Source: Desulfobacteraceae bacterium
Lineage (GTDB): Bacteria > Desulfobacterota > Desulfobacteria > Desulfobacterales > Desulfosalsimonadaceae
DNA: 6,115 bases
Assembly: GCA_003551985.1 (NCBI GenBank)
Contig: PUOB01000278.1
Coordinates: 1-6,115 of the forward strand
Direction: 5' to 3'
Position numbers and translations under genes: made by a program. Below, piece after piece: positions 1 through 4,912 of this stretch (positions are counted from its first letter, which is position 1; every line of letters begins with the position of its first letter). Under the pieces are notes generated by a model, which saw nothing but the letters and a program-made list of their open reading frames with translations, was not told the DNA's origin and searched no databases.

Positions 1-286
1 CAATATCTGAAAAAAGACGCCGGATGGTATAAATAAACATCCTGACCCGATCTTCGGGCATGTCGGCGCGTTCCTTCAGGTCCGCTCCGGCGCAGAAGGC
101 TTTTTCACCTGCGCCGGTAATGATGACCACCCGGATACCGGCGTTAAAGCGGATTGATTCCACCTCGGCCTTCATGGCATTGAGCATGTCGAAATTAATG
201 GCGTTCATGGCGTCCGGCCGGTTCAGGGTCAATATGGCAACCTGGTCCCGGACGTCAACCGTCAGGACGTTGTCCGTGTTCGTCAT
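1..286 (-). CDS. Enoyl-CoA hydratase/isomerase family protein (crotonase), N-terminal part
   Basis: The first 95 residues of a crotonase-fold protein; the rest (typically about 260 residues in all) lies beyond the left edge. Family members hydrate 2-enoyl-CoA in beta-oxidation or act on related CoA esters, as cytoplasmic oligomers. Visible marks are NRPDAMNAI (residues 22-30) and GAGEKAFCAGADLKERA (58-74). The latter is the crotonase CoA-binding/oxyanion-hole segment, with the first oxyanion amide near Ala66-Gly67. The second oxyanion glycine and the catalytic acids would lie outside the window. The CAGADLKERA stretch followed by a hydrophobic helix resembles the AUH/methylglutaconyl-CoA hydratase branch, but many general crotonases share it, so the substrate is open. 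The ATG at 286-284 is preceded by AGGAGGGG at good spacing. It begins 44 bp after the acyl-CoA dehydrogenase stop on the same strand, so the two are probably co-transcribed. Confidence 0.9.
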   Translation of the reverse strand, partial: MTNTDNVLTVDVRDQVAILTLNRPDAMNAINFDMLNAMKAEVESIRFNAGIRVVIITGAGEKAFCAGADLKERADMPEDRVRMFIYTIRRLFSDI

Positions 287-330
287 TTTCCCCTCCTGCT
301 GACATGGTAATTATAAAACTGTCCGGCGGA

Positions 331-1479
331 TCAGCATCCGATGTAGCGCGAAATGACCAGGCGCTGGATTTCGGACGTCCCTTCGCCGATATCGAGCAGC
401 TTCTGATCCCGAAAAAACCGCTCAACGCTGTATTCCTTCATCAGCCCGTAACCGCCGTGTATCTGGACCGCGTTGTCCGCGATGCGCCCCATGAGTTCGG
501 AGCAATAGACCTTGGCCATGGCCGCCTCTTTCTGAAACGGCCGGTTATGGCTTCTCAGCCAGCAGGCCTTGTAGAGAAGGTTCCTGGCGCATTCCAGCTC
601 GGTCGCGGCATCGGCCAGCTTGAAAGCGATAGCCTGGAATTTGGATATGGGCTTCCCGAACTGGACCCGGTCTTTTGCATATTTCAACGCCGCCTCGTAT
701 GCCCCCTGGGCACCGCCAAGACCCATTGCCGCGATGGACAGGCGTCCGCCATCCAGGGTGGTCAGCATCTGTCGAAACCCTTCCCCCGGGTTTCCCAGGA
801 CATTTTCATGAGGCACCCGGACATCGTCAAAATAAAGTTCGGCCGTATTGGAGGCCCGCCACATCATTTTTTTATGCATCGGCAATGCCTTGTACCCAGG
901 GGTGCCCTGCTCCACCAGGAAACAGGTATACTGGGGCCGACCGTCTTCCTTGTGACCGGTAATGCGCTGTACCGTCACGCCTCTGGATAGCTCGCAGGCC
1001 GCATTGGTGATAAATATCTTTGAACCGTTCAAGACCCATTCATTCCCGTCAGGCACGGCAACCGTTTTCGATCCGCCGGCATCCGAGCCGGCGGAGGGTT
1101 CGGTCAAGCCGAAACCCCACAACCCTTCCCCGCTGCAGAGTTCGGGAAGGTATTTTTCCTTCTGCCGTTTTGTACCGAAATAATAAATCGGCCCGATACC
1201 CAGGGAATTGCCCGCGGCAATGGTTGCCGCCTGGGATCCGTCGACGCGGGCGAGCTCCTCCACCGCAATGATGTAGGAAATATAATCAAGCGCCTGGCCG
1301 CCGAATTCCTCGGCTACAAACATCCCGAACAAACCGATCTCCCCCATTTTCCGGGTCAGATCCGGTGAAAAATGCTCCTGCTCGTCCAGATCCATGGCCA
1401 CAGGGGCGATTACCTTTTCGGCAAACTTGCGGATTTCCTTCCTGATCATTTCCTGTTCGGTACTCAAGTCAAAATCCAA
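331..1479 (-). CDS. Acyl-CoA dehydrogenase
   Basis: An FAD-dependent acyl-CoA dehydrogenase of 382 residues, the usual length for the family. It makes the alpha-beta double bond of an acyl-CoA and passes electrons to electron-transfer flavoprotein. Both family signatures are intact: GLTEPSAGSD (residues 124-133) and QIHGGYG (339-345). The DRVQFGK segment near 270-276 fits the FAD-binding region. Glu366 in IGEGTSEIQ occupies the catalytic-base position of the short/medium-chain type; the isovaleryl-CoA dehydrogenase alternative (Glu in the LDxER helix) is absent, since that stretch reads LDGGR. Start choice: an ATG at 1524 would add 15 residues with no ribosome site and no family likeness. The TTG at 1479-1477 follows GGGGAGG at about 6 nt and begins the expected DFDLSTEQE N-terminus, so TTG is preferred. 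The substrate cannot be told from sequence alone. It probably forms an operon with the enoyl-CoA hydratase downstream. Confidence 0.95.
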   Translation of the reverse strand: MDFDLSTEQEMIRKEIRKFAEKVIAPVAMDLDEQEHFSPDLTRKMGEIGLFGMFVAEEFGGQALDYISYIIAVEELARVDGSQAATIAAGNSLGIGPIYYFGTKRQKEKYLPELCSGEGLWGFGLTEPSAGSDAGGSKTVAVPDGNEWVLNGSKIFITNAACELSRGVTVQRITGHKEDGRPQYTCFLVEQGTPGYKALPMHKKMMWRASNTAELYFDDVRVPHENVLGNPGEGFRQMLTTLDGGRLSIAAMGLGGAQGAYEAALKYAKDRVQFGKPISKFQAIAFKLADAATELECARNLLYKACWLRSHNRPFQKEAAMAKVYCSELMGRIADNAVQIHGGYGLMKEYSVERFFRDQKLLDIGEGTSEIQRLVISRYIGC

Positions 1480-1555
1480 TGGCCACCTCCCCAGCGTCAA
1501 ACTCGTGGATAGTGTCTGAAGCATTGTTTAATTATATGAAGGCCGTTCAAAAACA

Positions 1556-1584
1556 TAAATAACGTGGACGTTAACTTTTGTAAA
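1556..1584 (-). promoter_or_regulatory. Candidate sigma-70-like promoter for the acyl-CoA dehydrogenase operon
   Basis: Reading the minus strand, TTTACA (1584-1579) lies 17 nt before TATTTA (1561-1556), giving a start site roughly 70 nt before the TTG codon. The -35 box is close to consensus; the -10 box is weak. The DNA is AT-rich, so chance matches are easy. An inverted repeat occupies the spacer (separate entry). Confidence 0.25.
1560..1573. promoter_or_regulatory. Possible operator: inverted repeat TAACGT-GG-ACGTTA
   Basis: A perfect 6-bp inverted repeat with a 2-bp centre, between the candidate -35 and -10 boxes of the acyl-CoA dehydrogenase operon. A dyad within a promoter spacer is where MerR-type regulators bind, and members of that and the TetR family commonly control acyl-CoA degradation operons. 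No regulator gene is in the window, so the link to any family is inference. A 12-bp dyad can arise by chance. Confidence 0.25.
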
Positions 1585-1898
1585 GATTTTTTCAACCGCC
1601 CCCAAATTTTTGGCTGCTCCCAAATTTATAACTTTCTGATAAAAAAATACATAAATAATATTTTTTTTTTGAAGAAAGTTTTAGGTCTTTTATTTAACAA
1701 GCAGATACCGGCTTTTTACGAGTGCATCAGCCTTGACATCCAGGGCTTGATGCTTACCATAAATCAGACTCAATAATCCGATATAACTGAAAAATAACGT
1801 AAACCCAGATGATGCTTGACAAAATATTGTTCAACGAGGAGGGTCGCATAACGGCCGCTTGAAACAATGAACCCCAACCAAAAAAGGAGGGCTTTCAG

Positions 1899-2036
1899 AT
1901 GTTCACAAGAGGGTTATGGAATTTTCCAGGATTCGGCCTGAGAACGCATTTTGAAGAGCTTGATCGTTTGAGAAGGATGACGCGCAACGCAGATATTGGG
2001 GCATTTACGGAGTCCTCAATAATGCCAATCCCGTAA
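1899..2036 (+). pseudogene. Truncated Hsp20-like small heat-shock gene (N-terminal fragment)
   Basis: A 45-residue frame with a strong ribosome site (GGAGG at 1886-1890, 8 nt before ATG). Residues 1-26, beginning MFTRGLWNFPGFG and continuing HFEELDRLRR, resemble the N-terminal arm of bacterial Hsp20 chaperones, where an aromatic-rich start leads to an F-x-E-L-x-R-h-R-R helix and normally on to MDRLF. Here homology ends at RLRR. The next 19 residues are encoded by a copy of the local repeat (1973-2021) and flanking DNA, and the frame stops at 2034-2036. The alpha-crystallin domain (about 90-100 residues in a full Hsp20) is absent, so holdase function is not expected. The Hsp20 assignment rests on about 26 residues from memory of the family; a genuine small protein is the alternative. 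The intact start and ribosome site suggest a recent truncation or a retained short product. Confidence 0.5.
1973..2021 (+). repeat. Divergent copy of the right half of the intergenic repeat
   Basis: Bases 1973-2021 align without gaps to 2141-2189 at a fixed offset of 168 bp, with 39 of 49 positions identical. The first 26 bp (AAGGATGACGCGCAACGCAG and the following ATATTG) differ at one base only; the divergence is concentrated in the outer part, which corresponds to the terminal inverted repeat of the second copy. This copy lies in frame at the 3' part of the hsp20-like fragment. Confidence 0.8.
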
Positions 2037-2039
2037 ATG
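2002..2039. repeat. Inverted repeat CATTTACGG / CCGTAAATG
   Basis: Nine-bp perfect arms at 2002-2010 and 2031-2039 around a 20-nt loop, overlapping the stop codon of the hsp20-like fragment. The left arm sits at the position in the first repeat copy that corresponds to the terminal inverted repeat in the second copy. No T-run follows, so it is not a typical intrinsic terminator. Confidence 0.6.
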
Positions 2040-2060
2040 TCGGGTTCAGACGGCTTTGTA

Positions 2061-2078
2061 ATCACGCCATGGCGTGAT
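2061..2078. repeat. Perfect 18-bp palindrome ATCACGCCATGGCGTGAT
   Basis: A self-complementary 18-mer with no spacer, located just inside the left terminus of the structured element. It could be a dimeric protein binding site or a small cruciform. It has no T-run and no counterpart at the right end of the element, so it makes the two ends asymmetric. Confidence 0.8.
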
Positions 2079-2089
2079 AAGATCAAGGC

Positions 2090-2153
2090 GCGTGCCATCT
2101 TTGAAGAATTGAGCGTACTTACCTGTACGTGAGATTCTTAAAGGATGGCGCGC
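2090..2153 (+). other. Extended hairpin, 29 paired positions around a 6-nt loop
   Basis: Position i pairs with 4243-i from 2090/2153 to 2118/2125, leaving the loop TTACCT (2119-2124). Of 29 positions, 22 are Watson-Crick, 4 are T-G, and 3 are G-A, two of the latter in tandem (2111-2112 with 2131-2132), flanked on both sides by T-G pairs. On the opposite strand the same positions become C-A and C-T mismatches, so the fold favours the plus-strand RNA or single-stranded DNA. No poly-T tail follows. It may be the recognition structure of a REP-type element or part of a non-coding RNA. Confidence 0.7.
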
Positions 2154-2183
2154 AACGCAGATATTGAACGTTTTACAAAGCCG

Positions 2184-2708
2184 TCAATAGTTTTTGTCGG
2201 CAAATTCCAGCCACCCCCCGGCTTCAACCAGCGCCCGGTCAAAATCCGATATCGAAAAAGGAATTTCGGATTGCCGATCTCCCGAGACGACACGCAGCAC
2301 ACCGGCATCCAGATCCGCCTCGATGGTGGTGTCGCGGCCCGCAAACTCAATAAAAAGCTTGTCGATTGCATCGGGCGGAAGCTCTATGGCCAGCATGCCG
2401 CAGTTGAACATGTTCTGCCGGAAAATCCGGGCAAAGCTTTCAGCGATGACCATGCGTATGTCGTTTACCTCCAGCGCCCACGGGGCGTGTTCCCGGGACG
2501 AGCCGCACCCGAAGTTGGCGCGGGTGACAATCACGCGGCACCCGGCAATGTCGACCGCCGGGTCGAACCCCTCTACCGAAAGGTCTTCCAACAGGTAAGG
2601 CTTGAGGGCTTCCTTGGATATTTCGGTCAGGTACTTGGCCGGAATAATCTCATCCGTATTGATATCACTCCTGTCCAGAAACAGGACTTTTCCGCTGAAA
2701 CGATTCAT
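2184..2708 (-). CDS. leuD: 3-isopropylmalate dehydratase-family small subunit (LeuD-like)
   Basis: The 174-residue swivelling subunit of a two-subunit aconitase-superfamily hydro-lyase, which isomerises 2-isopropylmalate to 3-isopropylmalate in leucine synthesis or acts on a related 2-hydroxy acid. It has SDINTDEIIPAKYL near residues 14-27, the substrate-binding NFGCGSSREHAPWAL at 66-80, and FARIFRQNMFNCG at 92-104; its length is that of the short archaeal-type form. Start choice: a TTG at 2714 is only 3 nt from GGAG, while the ATG at 2708 is 9 nt from it, so the ATG is used. It begins 16 bp after the large-subunit stop. The substrate-specificity loop after AKYL reads TE (YLTE) rather than the YLRT I recall for homoaconitases or the YLV-type for isopropylmalate isomerases, so specificity is uncertain. 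The stop codon (2186-2184) overlaps the right terminus of the structured repeat. Confidence 0.9.
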   Translation of the reverse strand: MNRFSGKVLFLDRSDINTDEIIPAKYLTEISKEALKPYLLEDLSVEGFDPAVDIAGCRVIVTRANFGCGSSREHAPWALEVNDIRMVIAESFARIFRQNMFNCGMLAIELPPDAIDKLFIEFAGRDTTIEADLDAGVLRVVSGDRQSEIPFSISDFDRALVEAGGWLEFADKNY

Positions 2709-2724
2709 TTTCAAATACTCCGCA

Positions 2725-4014
2725 TTATCCGTTGTAAAGGTTGGAATTCGTTATCTGTCCGGCAACCGCGGTTGCTGCGGCGGTTGCCGGGCTCATGAGG
2801 TGCACCATTCCGCCCTTGCCCATGCGGCCGTAAAAATTCCGGTTGGTGGTGGATGCGCATACCTCCCCTTCCGCGATCACACCGCAGCTCATTCCCAGGC
2901 AGGCCCCGCATGTCGGGTTCGTCACGCAGAAACCCGCATCCATGAATATTTTAATAATGCCCTCTTCCAGCGCCTGATTAAATATACCCGGCGTGGCAGG
3001 AGAAACAATGCCCCGGACATGGTCGTTTATTTTGTTTCCCTTCAGCACCGCCGCCGCCGTTCGTAAATCCTCGATACGGCCGTTGGTGCAGGACCCGATA
3101 TAAATCTGGTCAACCGGCGTTCCCGCCATTTCAGAGACCGGAGACACATTGTCAGGCTTGTAGCCGAACGTTACCAGCGGCACAAGCGCGGACGCATCGA
3201 TTTCGATGACCGGGTCGTATGCGGCATCCGGGTCCGGAAGCCATGACCGGTAATCCGAAAGGGCGGCCGCTTTCGAATCGTATTCCTTCTGAATAAACGG
3301 CCACAGGTAATCCACGGTGGTTTCGTCCGGATAGCAGATCCCCGATGTGGCGCCGGCTTCAACCGCCATGTTGCACAAGGTCATGCGCGATTCCATGCTC
3401 ATGGCGTCAACCGCGCTTCCTGAAAATTCGATCACCCGGTCCGTTGCGCCGTTGACCCCGATCCTGCCGATAATATCGAGGATCAGGTCCTTGGCGAATA
3501 CGCCTGCGGGCAGTTGGCCGTTTACAGTGATTTTCATCGATCGCGGGTAGCGGAACGCACAGACGCCCTTTAATATTCCCACCTCGAGGTCGGTCGTTCC
3601 CACGCCCGCGGCAAATGCGCCAAAGGCCCCGTGCGTGCAGGTGTGGGAGTCCCCCATAATGATGGTGTAGCCGGGCCGCACAAAGCCCTTTTCCGGGAAA
3701 AGCGCATGGCATACCCCATTTCTGCCGACATCGAAAAAATTTTCAATATTGTTTCTGCGGGCCCAGTCTCTTACAATCTTTCCCTGCAGGGCCGTCTTGG
3801 AATCCTTGGCCGGCGTCACATGGTCGATGACCGCCATAATCTTGGCCGGATCGAAAACCCGGTCCTTTCCCCGTGCCGCAAGGTCGTTTATGGCAACGGG
3901 CGTGGTAATTTCATGGCAGAATACCGCATCCAGTGATATGACGTGCATATCTCCCGCCGGGTTGTCCACGTAATGGGCATCAAATATTTTTTCCGCTACT
4001 GTTTTTCCAGCCAT
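2725..4014 (-). CDS. leuC: 3-isopropylmalate dehydratase-family large subunit (LeuC-like)
   Basis: The 429-residue [4Fe-4S] subunit of the same hydro-lyase. Cluster ligands are Cys309 (YIGSCTNGR) and Cys369/Cys372 (TNPTCGACLGMSCG), with the normal 60-residue spacing. GDSHTCTHGAFG at 121-132 is the conserved aconitase active-site stretch. The length fits the short LeuC/HacA/DmdA group rather than the ~465-residue enterobacterial LeuC. Start choice: the frame extends to a GTG at 4059, but the ATG at 4014 follows GGGGAA at good spacing and begins the family-typical MAGKTVAEKIF, so ATG is used. The small subunit follows within 16 bp. No leuA or leuB is in the window; leucine synthesis is the default role, with homoaconitase, citramalate-route or dimethylmalate hydro-lyase activity as alternatives. 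Confidence 0.93.
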   Translation of the reverse strand: MAGKTVAEKIFDAHYVDNPAGDMHVISLDAVFCHEITTPVAINDLAARGKDRVFDPAKIMAVIDHVTPAKDSKTALQGKIVRDWARRNNIENFFDVGRNGVCHALFPEKGFVRPGYTIIMGDSHTCTHGAFGAFAAGVGTTDLEVGILKGVCAFRYPRSMKITVNGQLPAGVFAKDLILDIIGRIGVNGATDRVIEFSGSAVDAMSMESRMTLCNMAVEAGATSGICYPDETTVDYLWPFIQKEYDSKAAALSDYRSWLPDPDAAYDPVIEIDASALVPLVTFGYKPDNVSPVSEMAGTPVDQIYIGSCTNGRIEDLRTAAAVLKGNKINDHVRGIVSPATPGIFNQALEEGIIKIFMDAGFCVTNPTCGACLGMSCGVIAEGEVCASTTNRNFYGRMGKGGMVHLMSPATAAATAVAGQITNSNLYNG

Positions 4015-4058
4015 TGTATTCCCCGAAATAAATGCGTTGCTAAATGCAGCCGTGACCA

Positions 4059-4199
4059 CTACCGAATTTCAGTTTTCCTTACCAGATCTTCATAAAAAAT
4101 AAAACGATAAAGATATTTGGTGGACTCGTAAATACCAAGCACGTCTTCCGGCGCAAAACGGTTTTCCGGGACTATTTGGGTTGATGAACCGTCAATCAA
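4059..4199 (-). pseudogene. Short open frame upstream of leuC, possible gene remnant
   Basis: On the minus strand a 46-codon frame runs from a TTG at 4199 to TAG at 4061-4059, with an in-frame stop just upstream (4205-4203). The predicted peptide is hydrophilic at first (VPENRFAPEDV at 10-20) and then aromatic (YLYRFIFYEDLVRK at 29-42). It looks more like protein than typical translated spacer, but no ribosome-binding sequence precedes the TTG and I recognise no family. It could be the C-terminal remnant of a lost gene, a leader peptide for leuC, or chance. It shares this space with the promoters of leuC and the PEBP gene. Confidence 0.25.
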
Positions 4200-4209
4200 T
4201 AATTATTTT
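4181..4209 (+). promoter_or_regulatory. Candidate promoter for the PEBP operon
   Basis: TTGATG at 4181-4186 lies 17 nt before TATTTT at 4204-4209; each box matches the sigma-70 consensus at four of six positions. It sits in AT-rich DNA about 40 nt before the PEBP start codon, a sensible distance. On the other strand, TTTACG and TATCGT with 17-nt spacing near 4100-4130 could serve leuC, but that is weaker still. Confidence 0.3.
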
Positions 4210-4247
4210 TTAGTTATAACGACAAAATAAACAAAAGGAGGCAACCC

Positions 4248-4700
4248 ATGAAACTGACAAGTTCCGCCTTTGAAAACGATGCTGCGATTCCCAAAAAGTA
4301 CACCTGTGAAGGCGAAAACATCAATCCGCCGCTGGCCATTGCGGATGTGCCGGCCGAGGCAAAAAGCCTTGTTCTGATCATGGACGATCCGGATGTCCCC
4401 ACGACCATCCGGGAAGACGGGATGTGGGACCACTGGATTGTATTCAACATTCCTCCGGAAACCACCGAAATACCGGAAGGTCGGGAACCCGAAGGGGTCC
4501 AGGGCCTCGGTACCAGCGGGGATGCCCATTATTTCGGGCCGTGCCCGCCGGACCGGGAGCACCGCTACTTTTTCAAGCTTTACGCACTCGATACCCGGCT
4601 CGACCTTCCCGAAAAAACCGACAAGGTTACCGTGGAAAAGGAGATGACCGGGCACGTAATCGACAAAACCCATCTCATCGGCCGGTATGAAAGGCAATAA
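4248..4700 (+). CDS. YbhB/YbcL-type phosphatidylethanolamine-binding protein (PEBP) family
   Basis: A complete 150-residue bacterial PEBP/Raf-kinase-inhibitor-like protein, the normal length for the YbhB group. Family marks in order are the F-E/Y-T-C-E-G-E-N-INPPL start (residues 8-29), DDPDVP (46-51), DHWIVFNIP (61-69), and HYFGPCPP (94-101) leading to HRYFFKLYALD (105-115). The DPDxP and GPxPPxxxHRY elements line the conserved anion-binding pocket. No signal peptide is visible, so it is probably cytoplasmic. Bacterial members have no well-defined biochemical role; a small anionic ligand is presumed from the pocket. It has a strong ribosome site (AAAAGGAGG, 7 nt before ATG). It is the first gene of a plus-strand operon, with the Cys-rich gene starting 17 bp after its stop. 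Confidence 0.95.
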   Translation: MKLTSSAFENDAAIPKKYTCEGENINPPLAIADVPAEAKSLVLIMDDPDVPTTIREDGMWDHWIVFNIPPETTEIPEGREPEGVQGLGTSGDAHYFGPCPPDREHRYFFKLYALDTRLDLPEKTDKVTVEKEMTGHVIDKTHLIGRYERQ

Positions 4701-4717
4701 TCATTGGGGAGTCCGCG

Positions 4718-4912
4718 ATGCCGTTTGTTACCATACCGGGGCTGAAAGGCCTGCTTTATGTCCCTGATGGATGCGACAATGCCTCCAAGAAACATGCGTG
4801 CGACGATTGTTACGCATGCCAGGGATGCGCGGACACCCGTTGCAGTGTCTGCCGGGAGGAAAAACCGCCTCCCGGCAGGGGCGGGCCCGCCAAAAAACCG
4901 GCCAAACCATGA
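4718..4912 (+). CDS. Small cysteine-rich protein, possible metal-binding
   Basis: A 64-residue protein with seven cysteines at 19, 28, 31, 34, 37, 42 and 45. Four are spaced C-x2-C-x2-C-x2-C, followed by C-x4-C-x2-C, with His26 adjacent, a pattern able to hold zinc or an iron-sulfur cluster. The N-terminus (PFVTIPGLKGLLYVPDG) looks like a short beta hairpin, and the C-terminus is a basic Pro/Gly/Lys tail. There is no signal peptide. Start: ATG 6 nt after GGGGAG. It lies 17 bp after the PEBP gene and its TGA overlaps the next ATG (ATGA), so it is translated as part of the operon. I do not recognise a named family, although similar short Cys-rich proteins occur, as I recall, in sulfate reducers. 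Alternatives are a redox or metallochaperone-like accessory, or a peptide precursor. The gene call is firm; the function is unknown. Confidence 0.8.
   Translation: MPFVTIPGLKGLLYVPDGCDNASKKHACDDCYACQGCADTRCSVCREEKPPPGRGGPAKKPAKP

Larger units (their letters stand above)
1525..1898. other. AT-rich intergenic region between divergent acyl-CoA dehydrogenase and hsp20-like genes
   Basis: About 370 bp without a convincing gene and markedly richer in A and T than the flanking coding DNA, including a run of ten T at 1661-1670 and seven A at 1641-1647. Near 1580-1650 the words CCCAAATTTTTGGCTGCT and CTCCCAAATTTATAA form a small imperfect tandem echo. TTGACA occurs at 1733-1738 with a weak TACCAT 16 nt later, and again at 1816-1821 without a good -10 box; either could serve the downstream plus-strand gene, but neither is convincing. 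I found no sigma-32-like CTTGAA/CCCCAT pair at the correct spacing, although CTTGAA occurs at 1858-1863. Confidence 0.6.
2049..2185 (+). repeat. Compact 137-bp structured repeat element with terminal inverted repeats
   Basis: The element is bounded by perfect 13-bp inverted termini, GACGGCTTTGTAA (2049-2061) and TTACAAAGCCGTC (2173-2185). Inside are an 18-bp palindrome (2061-2078) and a long hairpin (2090-2153). There is no room for a protein, and no transposase is nearby. The right half is repeated, diverged, at 1973-2021. No clear target-site duplication flanks it. The right terminus overlaps the leuD-like stop codon by 2 bp. It looks like a MITE- or REP-like non-autonomous element; a structured-RNA or bidirectional termination role between convergent transcripts is possible. 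From memory, similar units occur in several places in Desulfobacterales genomes, which a genome search would settle. Confidence 0.7.

Noticed and set aside
304..990. A 228-codon open frame on the plus strand
   Set aside because: It is antisense to the acyl-CoA dehydrogenase, which has full family signatures; the plus frame has no ribosome site and no recognisable domain.
1564..1776. A 70-codon AT-rich frame from GTG in the intergenic region
   Set aside because: No ribosome site, GTG start, composition typical of translated AT-rich spacer (runs of N, F, K, I), and no recognisable family.
1816..1821. TTGACA as the -35 box of a promoter for the hsp20-like gene
   Set aside because: No acceptable -10 box at 16-18 nt; the nearest TATA-like word (CATAAC) is 25 nt away.
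1895..2098. A 67-codon minus-strand frame across the hsp20-like fragment and repeat
   Set aside because: It is the reverse reading of the hsp20-like fragment and the repeat; its internal likeness to another frame near 2138-2200 only reflects the DNA repeat.
1973..2189. CRISPR-like array
   Set aside because: Only two diverged copies with an irregular, structured interval and no cas genes.
2145..2798. A 217-codon plus-strand frame opposite leuD
   Set aside because: Antisense to the well-supported small subunit; starts inside the repeat element without a ribosome site.
4203..4697. A 164-codon minus-strand frame opposite the PEBP gene
   Set aside because: The plus strand encodes a complete PEBP with its motifs and a strong ribosome site; the minus frame has no family resemblance.
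4880..4891. GGCGGGCCCGCC palindrome near the end of the Cys-rich gene, as a possible terminator
   Set aside because: No loop and no T-run after it; it is followed by A residues and lies within an operon, where it simply encodes Arg-Gly-Gly-Pro-Ala.
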